A DNA stretch of 64,000 nt from Ryuthela nishihirai (lineage: Eukaryota; Arthropoda; Arachnida; Araneae; Heptathelidae), in the NCBI GenBank assembly GCA_038380435.1, contig JAWZYU010000034.1, positions 20,129,404 to 20,193,403 of the forward strand, in the 5' to 3' direction. Shown here piece by piece: positions 21,650 through 32,457 of this stretch; the stretch's first letter is position 1, and the number at the start of each line of letters is the position of its first letter. The notes below the pieces were generated by a model that searched no databases, had not been told where the DNA came from, and was given only the letters and a program-made list of their open reading frames with translations. Made by a program: the position numbers and the translations under genes.

Positions 21650-22359
21650 AGCACAACTCTGTGAATAATGTCATTTCTGGCATTTGTTCTAGTTTTATGG
21701 TATGTGTTACATCCAGAAATATTTTATCCACATCTCGGAAGAATCCGAATAGCTGATTCAGTGGCAAGAATAAACTTACATTTTGACTATATTTTGCAAT
21801 TTCATATCTGTCTGAGAACCTTTGATTAAAATCGGAATTTCAAGGCTTGTGCAAAAATCTTTATCTTATTATTCGTATCTGTTTATCTTCACTTCTTTCA
21901 TACAAATAAGTTATTTACATTTGTCTGCTGTATCTTTGAACCACATCATACTGGTTGCAGCACTGTGCGAAAAGTCGTCTGTAAATCAATTACATTATCA
22001 ATTATATTATTAGAAATTATAAATTGTGGTCGATACTCCAGGTAATTCAATATATTCCAATTCTCTGCTTTCGATAAAACATTGAACTCTTTTAAATACA
22101 TTGTACCCGTTATTAATCATAGTAACTATATCATTGTCACCGATATTAGATCCATCCGATTTCAATGTTTTGCTTCTGACATGTATATAACTGTCGTGCA
22201 GATGTAGAAATATACCATGTCTTATATAAATATTTCATATTTTTCGAAATCTTTTACATTCACGGTGCTTTCTCGATATTCTAAATATACGTATTTAGCT
22301 GTAGAGTTATCGTTCATTGAGTCTTCGAACAAATTCCAGTAAGAACCTTCAACCTCCAT
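21650..22359 (-). pseudogene. capsid-like virus-derived protein, decayed
   Basis: From an ATG at 22359 the minus strand reads MEVEGSYWNLFEDSM with a stop soon after, then in shifting frames LKSDGSNIGDNDIVTMINNG (about 22185-22125), VFKRVQCFI, SSATSMMWFKDTADK (about 21975) and SLFLPLNQLFGFFRDVDKIF (about 21785), DVTHTIKLEQMPEM. This set of motifs, in this order, recalls a ~450-residue capsid-like protein (putatively jelly-roll) seen as endogenous copies in several invertebrate genomes; I rely on memory of the family. The C-terminal part is missing or unrecognisable. Several stops and frameshifts: a fossil. Kept as found; no restored sequence is given. Confidence 0.55.
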
Positions 22360-22835
22360 CTTATACTTATTTTATCTCTTTATAATTTTAAGGTCATTTC
22401 CGTAAAATTGACTGGTTAAGAATGTTTCTAATTTTTGGAGAAATTTTCTCGTTCTTTCGAATGGTAGTTAATGGAACAGAATAAAAAATTTCAACTCGCT
22501 TTCTTGTGATCTTTATTTATATCTTTATTTATGTCAATTATTTTATTGTTCTGATCGGTTATTTTAATTCTAAAGCTATAAATGTGATCGATTTTATTTT
22601 AGTGGCAAAAATATGGGAAAGGATGTGTGTCGATAAAACTAATATGTGGTGTTTGAGGCACGAAACCGTACAACACGTCACTCTTCTGAGATTGAGATAG
22701 ATTCGACGATATAACAGTGATTCAGAATGTTGTATTCAGAATGTTCCTCTCGTTATGTTGGGTGGGAATTTTCATTCTTTTTTTGTTGCATCGATAATTT
22801 TCAGTTCGAACCCGAATATCTCTTGCAGAGAAATA

Positions 22836-23105
22836 CTACTTTAATCCACTTGCCAACCGAATAATAAATCTTAATGTACGGATATTAGTTTCTAACATTA
22901 TAGGGTTAGGATTTCCAAAGACAACTTTTAAGGTTTCCTTAAATCCATCTATATCGTACATTCCATTTGGAAAAGTTATTTTATTCCATCGTTTACCAGG
23001 GATATATTTCATAGTATTATTGCCAATCTTATCATTTGACGTACCATGAATACCACATATTCCTATCAATCAATGCGATATCGTATTCACCATTGAGTAT
23101 CATTA
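22836..23105 (-). pseudogene. companion virus-like protein fragment
   Basis: Upstream of the capsid-like relic on the same strand. A first frame gives GEYDIALIDRNMWYSWYVK (about 23105-23045); after a frameshift comes IPGKRWNKITFPNGMYDIDG and ETNIRTLRFIIRLASGLK with a stop at 22836. The pattern of a YxIALI...MWYSWY start, an ITFPxGxYDID segment and a TNxxTLR ending is, from memory, that of the gene usually found next to the capsid-like gene. The 470 bases between the two pieces hold nothing I can read. Adjacent on the right is a LINE-A fragment. Confidence 0.5.
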
Positions 23106-23130
23106 TCTTGACAAGTTATAATAATGATGG

Positions 23131-23545
23131 CTCTAAATAATAACACTGATGAGTCATGTGTGAGTTGATAAGACTTGTAGCAATTATTTTGGTATTGCTA
23201 GTGGAGTCTGAAAGGGTGCATTTTGTCTTCTCAGCTCTTTAAGTTGGTTATTGGTTTCGAATTTATGAGGAATTCACTAGAAGAAAAAGTTTCGCCTTTA
23301 ATGGTCTAGAAATCTGAAAATTTCTGATTTGGATATGCTGATGATTTGACCTTTTAGCACATGATGCCACTGAGATGAACTCTTTCACTGAAGCTGTTGA
23401 TGAGACTGGTAATTGATTAAGTTTATGATTAACAGAGAGAAAAACTAAAGTGACTGATTAAGACTGATGTGAATGTTTGTGCTTCAGTTCTTTGGAATGG
23501 TTGCATCCTTGAGCAAGTGCGTTTCAGTTATATTTTCTTCAGTTT
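23131..23545 (+). mobile_element. LINE-A fragment (RT core), strongly decayed
   Basis: CTAAATAATAACACTGATGA, GTCATGTGTGAGTTG, AAAGGGTGCATTTTGTC, GATATGCTGATGATTTGACC (YADD region) and AATGGTTGCATCCTTGAGCA line up in order with LINE-A 4600-5010. It has many small indels and is the oldest-looking LINE-A copy here. Confidence 0.75.
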
Positions 23546-23589
23546 TGGGAAGACGGAATTTTTAGCATCGGTAAGAGGATGGTTGGTTA

Positions 23590-23870
23590 GTTGTTTTACC
23601 TCTGAGCAGCACTTTTTTGCACACAATGGGCTAAATGGCCAGGTCACAAGGTCTTCAAAGGCTCAGAGAAAGTTCGGGGAGGGGGCACAAATCACAGCTT
23701 AACATCCCATCCAACAGATAGTGGCCTTTCCAAGCCCATCAATGTTCCCTACTAATCGTGGGCAGGGCGGAGAGTTCTGCGGAGAATAATCTCAAAGCTG
23801 GCCCAGCTGGGACTTGAACCTGGGAACTACAGATTATGAGCTTGCTTACTCAGAGTGGGGAGGGGAGGGG
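23590..23870 (-). repeat. SINE3 copy
   Basis: GTTTTACCTCTGAGCAGCAC at the start and ACTTGAACCTGGGAACTACA then GATTATGAGC at the end are the reversed tail and tRNA-like head of SINE3. The head ends in a G-rich GGGGAGGGGAGGGG run. Confidence 0.8.
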
Positions 23871-24205
23871 AAATAAGACTTGAGTAGGGTTTACCAATTA
23901 CTAAAATATTACACCGAACAGGAAAGGTTAAAATGATATTCTACATGGAATTAGATTTTATACTTATTTTTTTAATCTTCTTTTGGTGTCGGACATAAAA
24001 TATGGGGTTAAAATAAAATTTCACCAAGACAACTGTTTTTTATTTCAAAGCAGGTAGACAAGTTTGAGATTTAGTATAAGGCAAGATTTTCGGGGTGAAT
24101 TCGGACTTACAAGCTTGAATTAGATATAATTTTGATTAGAATAGATTTCACAACCCTGAATTAGATAAGCAGGTCAAAGAAATAATGAAATAATTTGATA
24201 AGTAC

Positions 24206-24391
24206 CAATTCTCTGGCAGCAGTTTGCATCTTCTCTAATATCTCCGCTTTTTCATCTGATGCATAGAGATTAGGTACATCACCTGTGTTTAGTATCATAT
24301 TAATATCTTCAACAAATGATTCATCTTTGATTTGGTTATCATTAAACAAAAACACGGTAGCTTTACCATCTCCTCCAGCTCTCCGAAGCAG
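24206..24391 (-). CDS. dynein heavy chain exon, AAA4 Walker B
   Basis: 62 codons, phase 0 both ends, acceptor TTGTAG, donor GTACTT. It encodes LLRRAGGDGKATVFLFNDNQ, IKDESFVEDINMILNTGDVP and NLYASDEKAEILEKMQTAAR. VFLFND is the Walker B strand of AAA4 (VFLFTD in most relatives) and IK.ESF.EDIN..LN.G.VPNL is a family signature. The 13-kb intron upstream is the largest in the window. Confidence 0.97.
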
Positions 24392-25149
24392 CTACAAGTA
24401 GGAATGCTCACATTAATAAAATCAATCATAGTACCATAACACTAATGGTTAATTATGGCTAATTAACAAAATAAGCCTAGTACCATAACATATTATACAG
24501 TTCAATATTTCTTAACTCTCTTTCCTAATCATATAAAACGGTAAGCAGGTACAATGAGTAACTCAGCAATGATATATGCAATAAAATACAATACTGTTAT
24601 TATCTAATAATTACGAATTATAAAAGCCATTTTAAAGAACTAATTTACATCCATCTTATTTCTTAAAAGACACAAACTCTTTGACAAATAAACTAAGAAT
24701 CAGGTTTGGCATTCTACACAGAAGGCAGAGAATACTGGAAGCAACTTTTTGCTTATACAAGTTCTTTCATGTTCAACTCAGACCAAAGTCATCTTCTCTG
24801 ATCATTTCCTCAGAGCTAGCACAAAAACACACATAGGGATGCTTTAGGGAACGGTTGCTAAAACCTTGTTAAAATACTATGTTTAATTGGAGTAATTTAA
24901 GTTTAAGCATTCTGTACATTCTGATAATTAAATAGCTTTAAATCTAAATTCATCCTAGAAATGAAAATAAGTCAGTGTAGTAAACTGTAGGTAAATTAAT
25001 TTCCCTTGATCAGTGTTAGATGAAAGTGCTTGACAAAATATAAAGCTGCTAAAACAAATATATTTCTATTAAAATTATATATATATACTAATAAAGATAC
25101 GCTCTAAAAAACATTTCAACCTTCCTAATTATCTTTTCTATATTTATTT
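24392..25149. other. intron, nothing recognised
   Basis: AT-rich sequence with no repeat family or frame that I can assign. Confidence 0.5.
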
Positions 25150-27455
25150 CTCCCCCCATAGTACCAATGGGGTTGGCTTCTTAATTAAAAAATCTATCAA
25201 TCATAAAATCCAAAAAATTAATTACAATTTCCATAATCTGGAAATTATTGCAGTGCAGATAATTATTAATAATACTTCCTTTACTGTTTTTAATTTATAT
25301 AACCCTGGTCTTGCTGTTAATAGTATCACATTTCAAAATATTTTTAAACAGATCCCTGAACATCATATTATTTTAGGAGATTTCAATAGCCACCACACTT
25401 CATGGCACTCATACAAAATAAATCATGCAGGCAGGCTTCTTTCCCAATACGTTACAAATTCCAACTTGGTAATACTTAACTCAAAAGCCACCACACATGA
25501 AAACCCTAATAATAACCGATCAATCATTGACCTTACCTTCATATCTCCCCAACTCACTGAACTATTTAAATGGTCCATCTTACCTGACACCAGAGGTAGT
25601 GACCATCATCCTATCCTTTTGCAGGCCAATCTCCAATATAAATACAGGAAACTGATACATCTCAATAATTGGCCACTATTTAACAAAATTCTCACTCAAT
25701 CACCCCCACCACATAACACAATTGATTATGACCATTTCATTCATCACATCATAGATATTACACATCCTGCCTTCACAATCATTCTCAACAAAATTCCAAA
25801 ATTGACAAAAAATTTCTGGTACATGAACAAACTATCTGCAATCAGAAAAAAAGCTGAAAATAAAGCCAAACAGACAAGACATTTTGATGACATCAATAGA
25901 TACAAAAAAATAAATGCACAGGTCAGAAAAAAATTAAAAGAACTTTATAAGGACAATTGACAAACTTTTACCAATCAACTCAGCACAATTACTACAGCTA
26001 AAAGTCTCTGGAAAACATACAAACACATTAATAATCCAAAATCACAAACAACCCCTGCCTCAGAAATTGCCATTCATAATAATATTACCCTCCTTGACAC
26101 TGCCAATAAATTTTTGAACAATCTTAAAAATACACAAACAACAACCCTCACCAATTCTGAACTTAAATTAATAATTTAAACAACTGTTATAATAAAAAAC
26201 AAAAAATTACAAAATATACCACCTGCTTCCTTTATTATGGACCAACCTTTCTCTACGAAAGAATTAAACAATGCAATCAATAAGTTGAATCTAAAATCAT
26301 CCCCTGGACATGATCAGATATCAAATAAATTCTTCAAATATCTCCCCTATCAATGGAAAGATAGACTTTTAAAAATATTTAATTCAATCTGGGTCTCACA
26401 CAAACTTCCTGACAGCTGGTTACACATAATAATAATATTCTTGTTAAAATATGGCAAACCACCTTTTGAATTAAACTCATACAGACCCATATCACTCTTA
26501 TCTAATCACTCTTACCTAAAAACTTACCATATCACTCTTACCTAAAACTATTTGAAAGACTCTTCCACAAAAGATTGAACTGGTTTCTTGAATCTGGGAA
26601 AATTCTCCCCAATAATTTCTATGGTTTCAGAAAATTCAGATCCTCAAAGGACTGCATTTCACATCTTCTCACTGATATACACAAAGCCAATAAAAAGAAA
26701 AAATACACTATTGCCATTTCTGTGGACCTGTCCCAGGCATTTGACTCAGTCTGGATACACGGCCTCCTACAGAAACTTTTATCCATAAATATACAGGGAA
26801 ACCTCCTACATTTTCTACATTCCTTCCTCTTACACAGAACCTGCCAAGTCAGGATTAACGATACATCTTCTAACCAACTTCCTTTCATACAAGGCCTATC
26901 ACAAGGCTCTATTCTATCTCCCACTCTATTTAATATTTACATTCATGACATCCACAAAATCTTCTATAGGAGGGTTACTTACACATGTTATGCAGATGAT
27001 ATAACTTTCTGGGCCACTGACAACTCTATACCCAATCTCCATATTTTATTGCAAAAATAGCTAAATAAATTATACACCTATTGTCAAAAATGGCACTTAC
27101 AAATTAATCCTCAGAAGATATTTTGCATTCCTTTCCACCATAACAGAAACCCTAAACCAACACTGCATTTCACTATTAATAATGAGACTATCCCACAACA
27201 TAATACATGCAAAATACTAGGCATAAACTTGGACTCAACACTCACCTGGACTCCCCATCTGGATTATTTACACACTCAGGGACTTAAACTAACAAATACA
27301 CTTAAATACTTCACATTTATTAATAATGGCACACCACAATATCATATGATCAAACTATATACAAATCTCATTAGAGCAAAACTAGAATATGGTATGGAAT
27401 TTTTATGTGGCATATCAGATACCAAAATACAAAAACTTAATGTAATCCAAAACAA

Positions 27456-28736
27456 ATGCATCAAAATTGCAATTGGCCTCCCCTCCTTCACACCCACTCT
27501 CTCTATCATTGCAGAGGCTTCCCTACCCCCCTCCAAATTAGACAAAAAATCCTTCTAATTAAATATTATATTAGACTACACTACAAACTTCCAAATCACC
27601 CTTTCCACACCTATTTTATAAGAAGCCCCTACTACAAGCACATTAAATCCACTCCTGACCTCCACACTTTAATGAAGAAACACCTACAGATCAAAAACTT
27701 TGGGGATATTCCCCCACTTATAGCAGACTGGAGCTTCATTAGCCCTACATTCTCCACCCACATACCCACTCTCACACATAAACATAACTTACCACATGAT
27801 GCAGTAAAAACTCTCGCTGAAACATACTTTGACACACAATACAATGAAAATATTAAAATTTATACTGGTGGCTCTGTCATTCAAAACCCACCATCAGCCA
27901 GTGCTGCTATTCATATCCCACAATACAATACTTCATTATCTTTCAAATTATCCCCAATCTGCACCATACTACATACTGAAATCTTTGCCATTATTGAGGC
28001 CTTGGAATGGACCCTTAAATATGTACACAACAAAAACATTACCATTTTTATAGATTCCAAAGGAGCCATACAAACCCTCTCACAGGAATTTCTATACACC
28101 TCATATAACTACTACATACATAAAATCCTCACTCTTACAACACATAACCTCCATACAAATAATAATACAATTATTTTACAATGGATTCCCAGCCACGTTG
28201 GAATTCACCATAATGAAACTGTTGATAATCTTGCTAAACTGGCACACAACCTCCACATAGTATCACCTACCTATCACTTTCATATCAATACTTCTCAGGA
28301 GATAAAACAACTTAAAGCACATCTCACCAATAAATACTTTCAGGTCCAGGCCTCTGTCCAAAACAACTTTCGATTTAATCTTAACCATAATATATCAACA
28401 ATTGATAACCTCCCCTTCCCTAGAAAACACATCAAATTACTACACAGATTAAGAACCAACTCCACAATTCTTAATCCTACTCTACATAAATTCAAACTCA
28501 CACATTCTCCTAACTGTAGACATTGTAAAGTTCCGGAGACGGTTCATCACATCCTACTTAACTGTGATAATACTGCCTCACAGAGACAAACTTTCTTCAA
28601 ATCACTCATTGACCTAAACATTTTGGATATTCAAACGAATGTAATTCTGGACCCCTCCCCCCCTCTAAACAAAACCAAAATTTATGAATCTCTCTTTTCT
28701 TTCCTTCTTTCCACCTCACTTTGGAACAGAATTTAG
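27456..28736 (+). pseudogene. LINE-C RNase H and zinc-knuckle domain
   Basis: This is the longest intact part of LINE-C. RNase H motifs: IYTGGSVIQNPPSASAA (the first catalytic Asp is Gly here), HTEIFAIIEALEW (Glu), ITIFIDSKGAIQ (Asp), ILQWIPSHVGIHHNETVDNL (His and last Asp). Then a long linker and CRHC...HHILLNC. The Asp-to-Gly change would inactivate RNase H even if the frame were whole. The frame overlaps and replaces the RT frame that ends at 27558. Confidence 0.8.
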
Positions 28737-28869
28737 TCTACCTTTCCTTTACCCTCTACTATCGTCTCTTCATGTCCTTCATAAAGATTTTTCTTCAATT
28801 CTCAACTTACCTCTCGCATACATGTTCCCGAAGGGACCCTCACTCTGTTCTCTATCCAGACTCACACCA

Positions 28870-29400
28870 AAAATTCCATAAAATATGAATAAAAAAAAAA
28901 AGAAAAATAATGGAGGGACTATAGAAATAAGTGAACAAATATATACATATCTAAAGTGGCTCAAATCCTTTAACTCAGGTTTTACTGGCCCAAATAACCA
29001 CAAAACAGGGGATCAATAGTCTTCAACCTATCTCCATAACCCAAGAATAAATTAAAACCACTCAAGGAAAAATAAAGAAAAATTATTAAATTGTAAATAT
29101 AAGAATAATAATTAAAAAAATGCACAATAATAATAATTAAAAAAAAATAAATATTAAATAATGAAATAAAAAAATAAAATAAATAATAATAAAATATATA
29201 TATATATATAAAATAATACATAATTAACAAAAAAATAAAAAGGAAAATTATATAAAAAATATTTAAAAAATGATAAAAATAAATAAATATATTATATGAA
29301 AAAAGCATAAAAAATAAAAAAATAAATAAAACAAAAAACTAAAAGAATAATAACTAAAAAAAAAGCATTAAAAAAACTAAAAAGAAAAATTATTTCTCCA
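28870..29400. repeat. A-rich low-complexity region
   Basis: Roughly 500 bases of (A/AT)-rich sequence such as AATAATAATTAAAAAAAAATA and an ATATATATATAT run near 29195. It belongs to the 3' UTR of LINE-C. Minus-strand open frames here (rich in Phe, Tyr, Ile) are composition artefacts. Confidence 0.8.
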
Positions 29401-30129
29401 AACAACTCTGAATGCTTCCCTGAAAGCATATACAAACATAAACACTCATAAAATCCTAAAATATCAATTTTCACTGGGCGACTATCTCTTACTGCTTTGC
29501 ACGATATCAAATATAATTTTGATAACCAAAATATTAATATATACGCGAACCCTAAATTTAAAATAAAAAACATAATACCCACATACATCCAAAATTATCA
29601 TTCTGAGAAACCTGTAGAAGGACCTCTCAATACCACGTAACGTTAAACAACAACAACAAAAGATGCAGACTACAAAACTTGGAACAATAGCTCCCAAACT
29701 TTCATTTCGTATACCACAAAACACCTAGAAATTTTTTATACCAATATTAGGTAAATATGAACTTAAAAAACATCATTTTGATAATGAAAACATATTTTAA
29801 AACTAGATATATGAATTAAATAGGTAGTACTGAAAAATGATTTAATTTCTTCCATTTAACCTGCTACAATGTTGTTGGTTGATAGGTTATTTGGAGTTTT
29901 ATGGTGTAAAATCAACTAAGGCCATGATGTGCCAAACGGGTGTAAAGGATAAGAAGAAAGATCTAAAAGTCAAGCAAACCCACAACCAAAGTTAAAAAGT
30001 ACATGAAAATATGAAAAACAATAAATGTAAACACTAAAACAACAAATGACCCAAAACAGCCAGGAAAATTCCAAAAAAAATAAAAACAATAATAAAGATG
30101 TAAAAATAACAATGAGTGTACATAATATG

Positions 30130-31546
30130 CAAGGTGTCCCTGAATTCATGGCCCAAACGTGAGGGGATGGTAGTACACACCGAACCCACCAATATTCGTC
30201 ATAGAATATGTGAGCGCAAAAGCAGTGAGGGGTCGGAAATGAAGGACAGACACAGAGGTTTTCAGAGTGACATTTATTGGAGATCATTACAACAAATGCT
30301 CAAACGTCCACCCACCAATGTTGATACAGGCAGCACAACAGCGGAGTAGTGATCGGCGTACCTACTCGTAAACACCAGGATTGTTGCGCACATCGGCGGC
30401 TGCAATGGACAGTCGGGCTACCAGATCCTCCACAGACTGCATAGGTGTCTCATACACGACACTCTTCAAATGTCCCCATAGAAAGAAATCGATAGAAGAA
30501 AGATTGGGTGATCTGGGGGGCCACGGGATGGGACCACTGCATTCAATCCATCGGTTCCCAAATGTGGTATGAAGATGCTAACGCACATCCATGCTGAAAT
30601 GGGCAGGTGCTCCATCGTACTGGAACCACATACGGGCGCGGATTGTGGCTGGAACATCCTGAAGCAATTCCGGCAAAACCTGTTGCAGAAAAATACAATA
30701 CGTTCGCCCATCGATGTGGTCCAGCAGTAGGTAGGATCCAATTAAGTAGTCGTGCACGATCCCCACCCAGACATTGATGGCGAACCGTTGCTGGTTCGAA
30801 TTTAGATGTGTACCATGGGGATTCTGGGCCGCCCACAAATGCGCATTATGGACATTCACTATGTTATCACGTGAGAATGTTGATTCATCCATAAAGAGCA
30901 CGTGCACGGGGAAATTGGGATATGCAGCACTTTGCTGCAGGAACCACTGGGCGAAATCCATGTGCAGGGGATAATCAACAGCTGTCAATCGGCGCTGCAA
31001 GTGATACGGGTGTAGCCCTTCTTCATGCAGTACTCGCCAGACACTGTTCCGATGCACACCCAGGCTCCGGGCAGTGGATCGCGTGCTTTTACCTGGGTTA
31101 TCTGTCACCATATGCAAGATGTCCTCGCTCATAGCTGGTGTTCTAACCGTCCGTGCTCATCTGGCAACATGTCGACTGATGTGGAAGGTGCCTGCCTCAG
31201 ACAGCTGGCGGTGCAGTCGCGCAAACGTTTTATGATTGGGCACACGGCACATAGGATATCGCTCATGGTAGAGTCTTTGCGCCTCTCTACCACTGCCCTC
31301 GGCTACGGCATACATCAGGTGCATATTGGCTTTCTCTGCATTCATAAACTGCTCCATCTCGTGTCCAGTCGACGCTGAGAATGCTGGGGTTTGGCTGATC
31401 CAGAGCTTTTAAGCCGTGCCACCTTGTCTGCGTCCCCTACCGGCACCGGGCTGCATTTGCAGCCACATATTCTATGATGACTATAGGTGGATTCGGTGTG
31501 TACAATCATCCCCTCATGTTTGGGCCATGAATTTAGAGACACCCTG
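30130..31546 (-). mobile_element. DD41D mariner-like transposon with ~85-bp TIRs
   Basis: 1.42 kb. The left end GGTGTCCCTGAATTCATGGC then CCAAACGTGAGGGGATGG and the right end (reversed) GGGTGTCTCTAAATTCATGG then CCCAAACATGAGGGGATG continue to match to CATAGAATATGTG, about 85 bp. TA flanks the right end. It lies in the 3' UTR of LINE-D. The single gene runs on the minus strand (30287-31357). Confidence 0.9.
30287..31357 (-). pseudogene. mariner-like (DD41D) transposase, full length with three nonsense codons
   Basis: One frame from ATG 31357 to TAA 30287, 356 codons, no frameshift. The first ~66 residues (AEKANMHLMYAVAEGSGREA, AQRLYHERYPMCRVPNHKTF) are the DUF4817-like helical domain, then an HTH (STRSTARSLGVHRNSVWRVL), then the DDE core: LFMDESTF, FQYDGAPAHFS and PRSPNLSSIDFFLWGHLK. 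The second and third Asp are separated by 41 residues, so DD41D. Stops: TGA about 31144 (likely from CGA), TAG about 30577 where relatives have Glu, TAG near 30361. A recently dead copy. Confidence 0.9.
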
Positions 31547-32457
31547 TATATAAAGGCAAACACAGCGATTAAAACAGAGACATCAGATAAAAGATGTTCG
31601 AATAAAAGGGGCAAAGATGTAAATTTGTGAAAGTTAAGAAACATACAACACGAAATTAAAACAGAGACAATGAATTAAAATACGTTTTAGATTTAAAGTG
31701 GTGTCACAAAATCTGACATGAGACTTGATCTCGAAAAGCTTGTCCCCAACCTGTTCAGACCAAGATCTCTGCCACTGTACCTGGGGTTCGATAGAAAAAC
31801 ACTGCTGGAGGTCCATGTATAGAATCGGCAGTGGAGAATTGGATAGGAGCATGGCTGGATTGGCAGCAGTGTTTACCAAATCATTGGCACCAATCCCGAC
31901 ATGATTAAGCACGCAACAGAAGAAAATGCTGATCGCAACTGGCAGACAATCGAGCTGCTGGCGGATCTTGGCTTGAATCTTTGGAAAGACCAATGTCTTG
32001 CCGAGATCAAAGCCTATAGCAAGGTAAGAAAGTTGGTGTAACGCACACACCGATGATGCTTAACAGTCACATGGTCCAAGGCGAAACTGATAGCGTGCAA
32101 CTCTGCAGTAAAGATGGTATACTGCTGTGGGATCTGGTCTACATTGATTACATCACAGCAGACCATAGCTGATCCCACCAATGTACATGATTTCAAACCA
32201 TCGGTGAAGACAGGCAAGAAGTCTGGGTGCTCAGCACGATGGCTAGCAAAGAGTTGCCAGTATATGCAGTCGGGTGTAAAGGCTTTCCCCGTCCTGCAAA
32301 GAGAAAAGTCGAAGGGGAAACAGCGAGTCTCAGCTGTCGACTGGGCAACACTATTGAGACTGATGTTGATGTCTCTGAGGTAGCCTTGGTCACGCAAACA
32401 AAAGGAGGAACAGGTGGTGTAAGGCAGATCAATATAATATATACTTAATAGTCCTGG

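Larger units (their letters stand above)
25150..29662 (+). mobile_element. LINE-C, I-like LINE, 5'-truncated, with RNase H
   Basis: It begins inside the endonuclease (NGVGFLIKKSI, then HHIILGDFNSHHTSWHS and RGSDHHPILL), continues with the RT (SSPGHDQISNKFFKYLP, YRPISLLS, VDLSQAFDSVWIHGLL, GLSQGSILSPTLFNIYIHDI, CYADDITFWA), RNase H (28-kb region) and a CRHCKVPETVHHILLNCDN tail ending at 28736. The 3' part is an A-rich, nearly T-poor UTR (28870-29400) and a terminal (CAA)n-like ACGTTAAACAACAACAACAA. At least three stops (25960, 26177, 27060) and two frameshifts, one caused by a local duplication of ATCACTCTTA at 26490-26540. Sense to plus, antisense to dynein. Confidence 0.85.
29878..32457 (-). 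mobile_element. LINE-D, I-like LINE, 5'-truncated, with a mariner in its 3' UTR
   Basis: Minus-strand reading from 32457: DLPYTTCSSFCLRDQGYLRD, RNase H with LPVFTDGLKSCTLVGSAMVC and YTIFTAELHAISFALDHV, then degraded sequence to about 31640, an A/T-rich 3' UTR, and a terminus reading GGCACATCATGGCC...CATAAAACTCC at 29884-29945. The same terminus with (CCAA)n tail ends the 283-bp insertion at 33216-33498, which defines the 3' end. The UTR is split by the mariner at 30130-31546. Frames are broken in several places. Confidence 0.75.

Noticed and set aside
22506..22700. 64-codon plus-strand frame
   Set aside because: AT-rich chance frame opposite the virus-like relic region; no similarity recognised.
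28982..29588. Phe/Tyr/Ile-rich minus-strand frames resembling membrane proteins
   Set aside because: They result from the A-rich LINE-C 3' UTR read backwards; composition only.
30774..31378. Plus-strand frames inside the mariner
   Set aside because: They are shadows of the minus-strand DD41D transposase.
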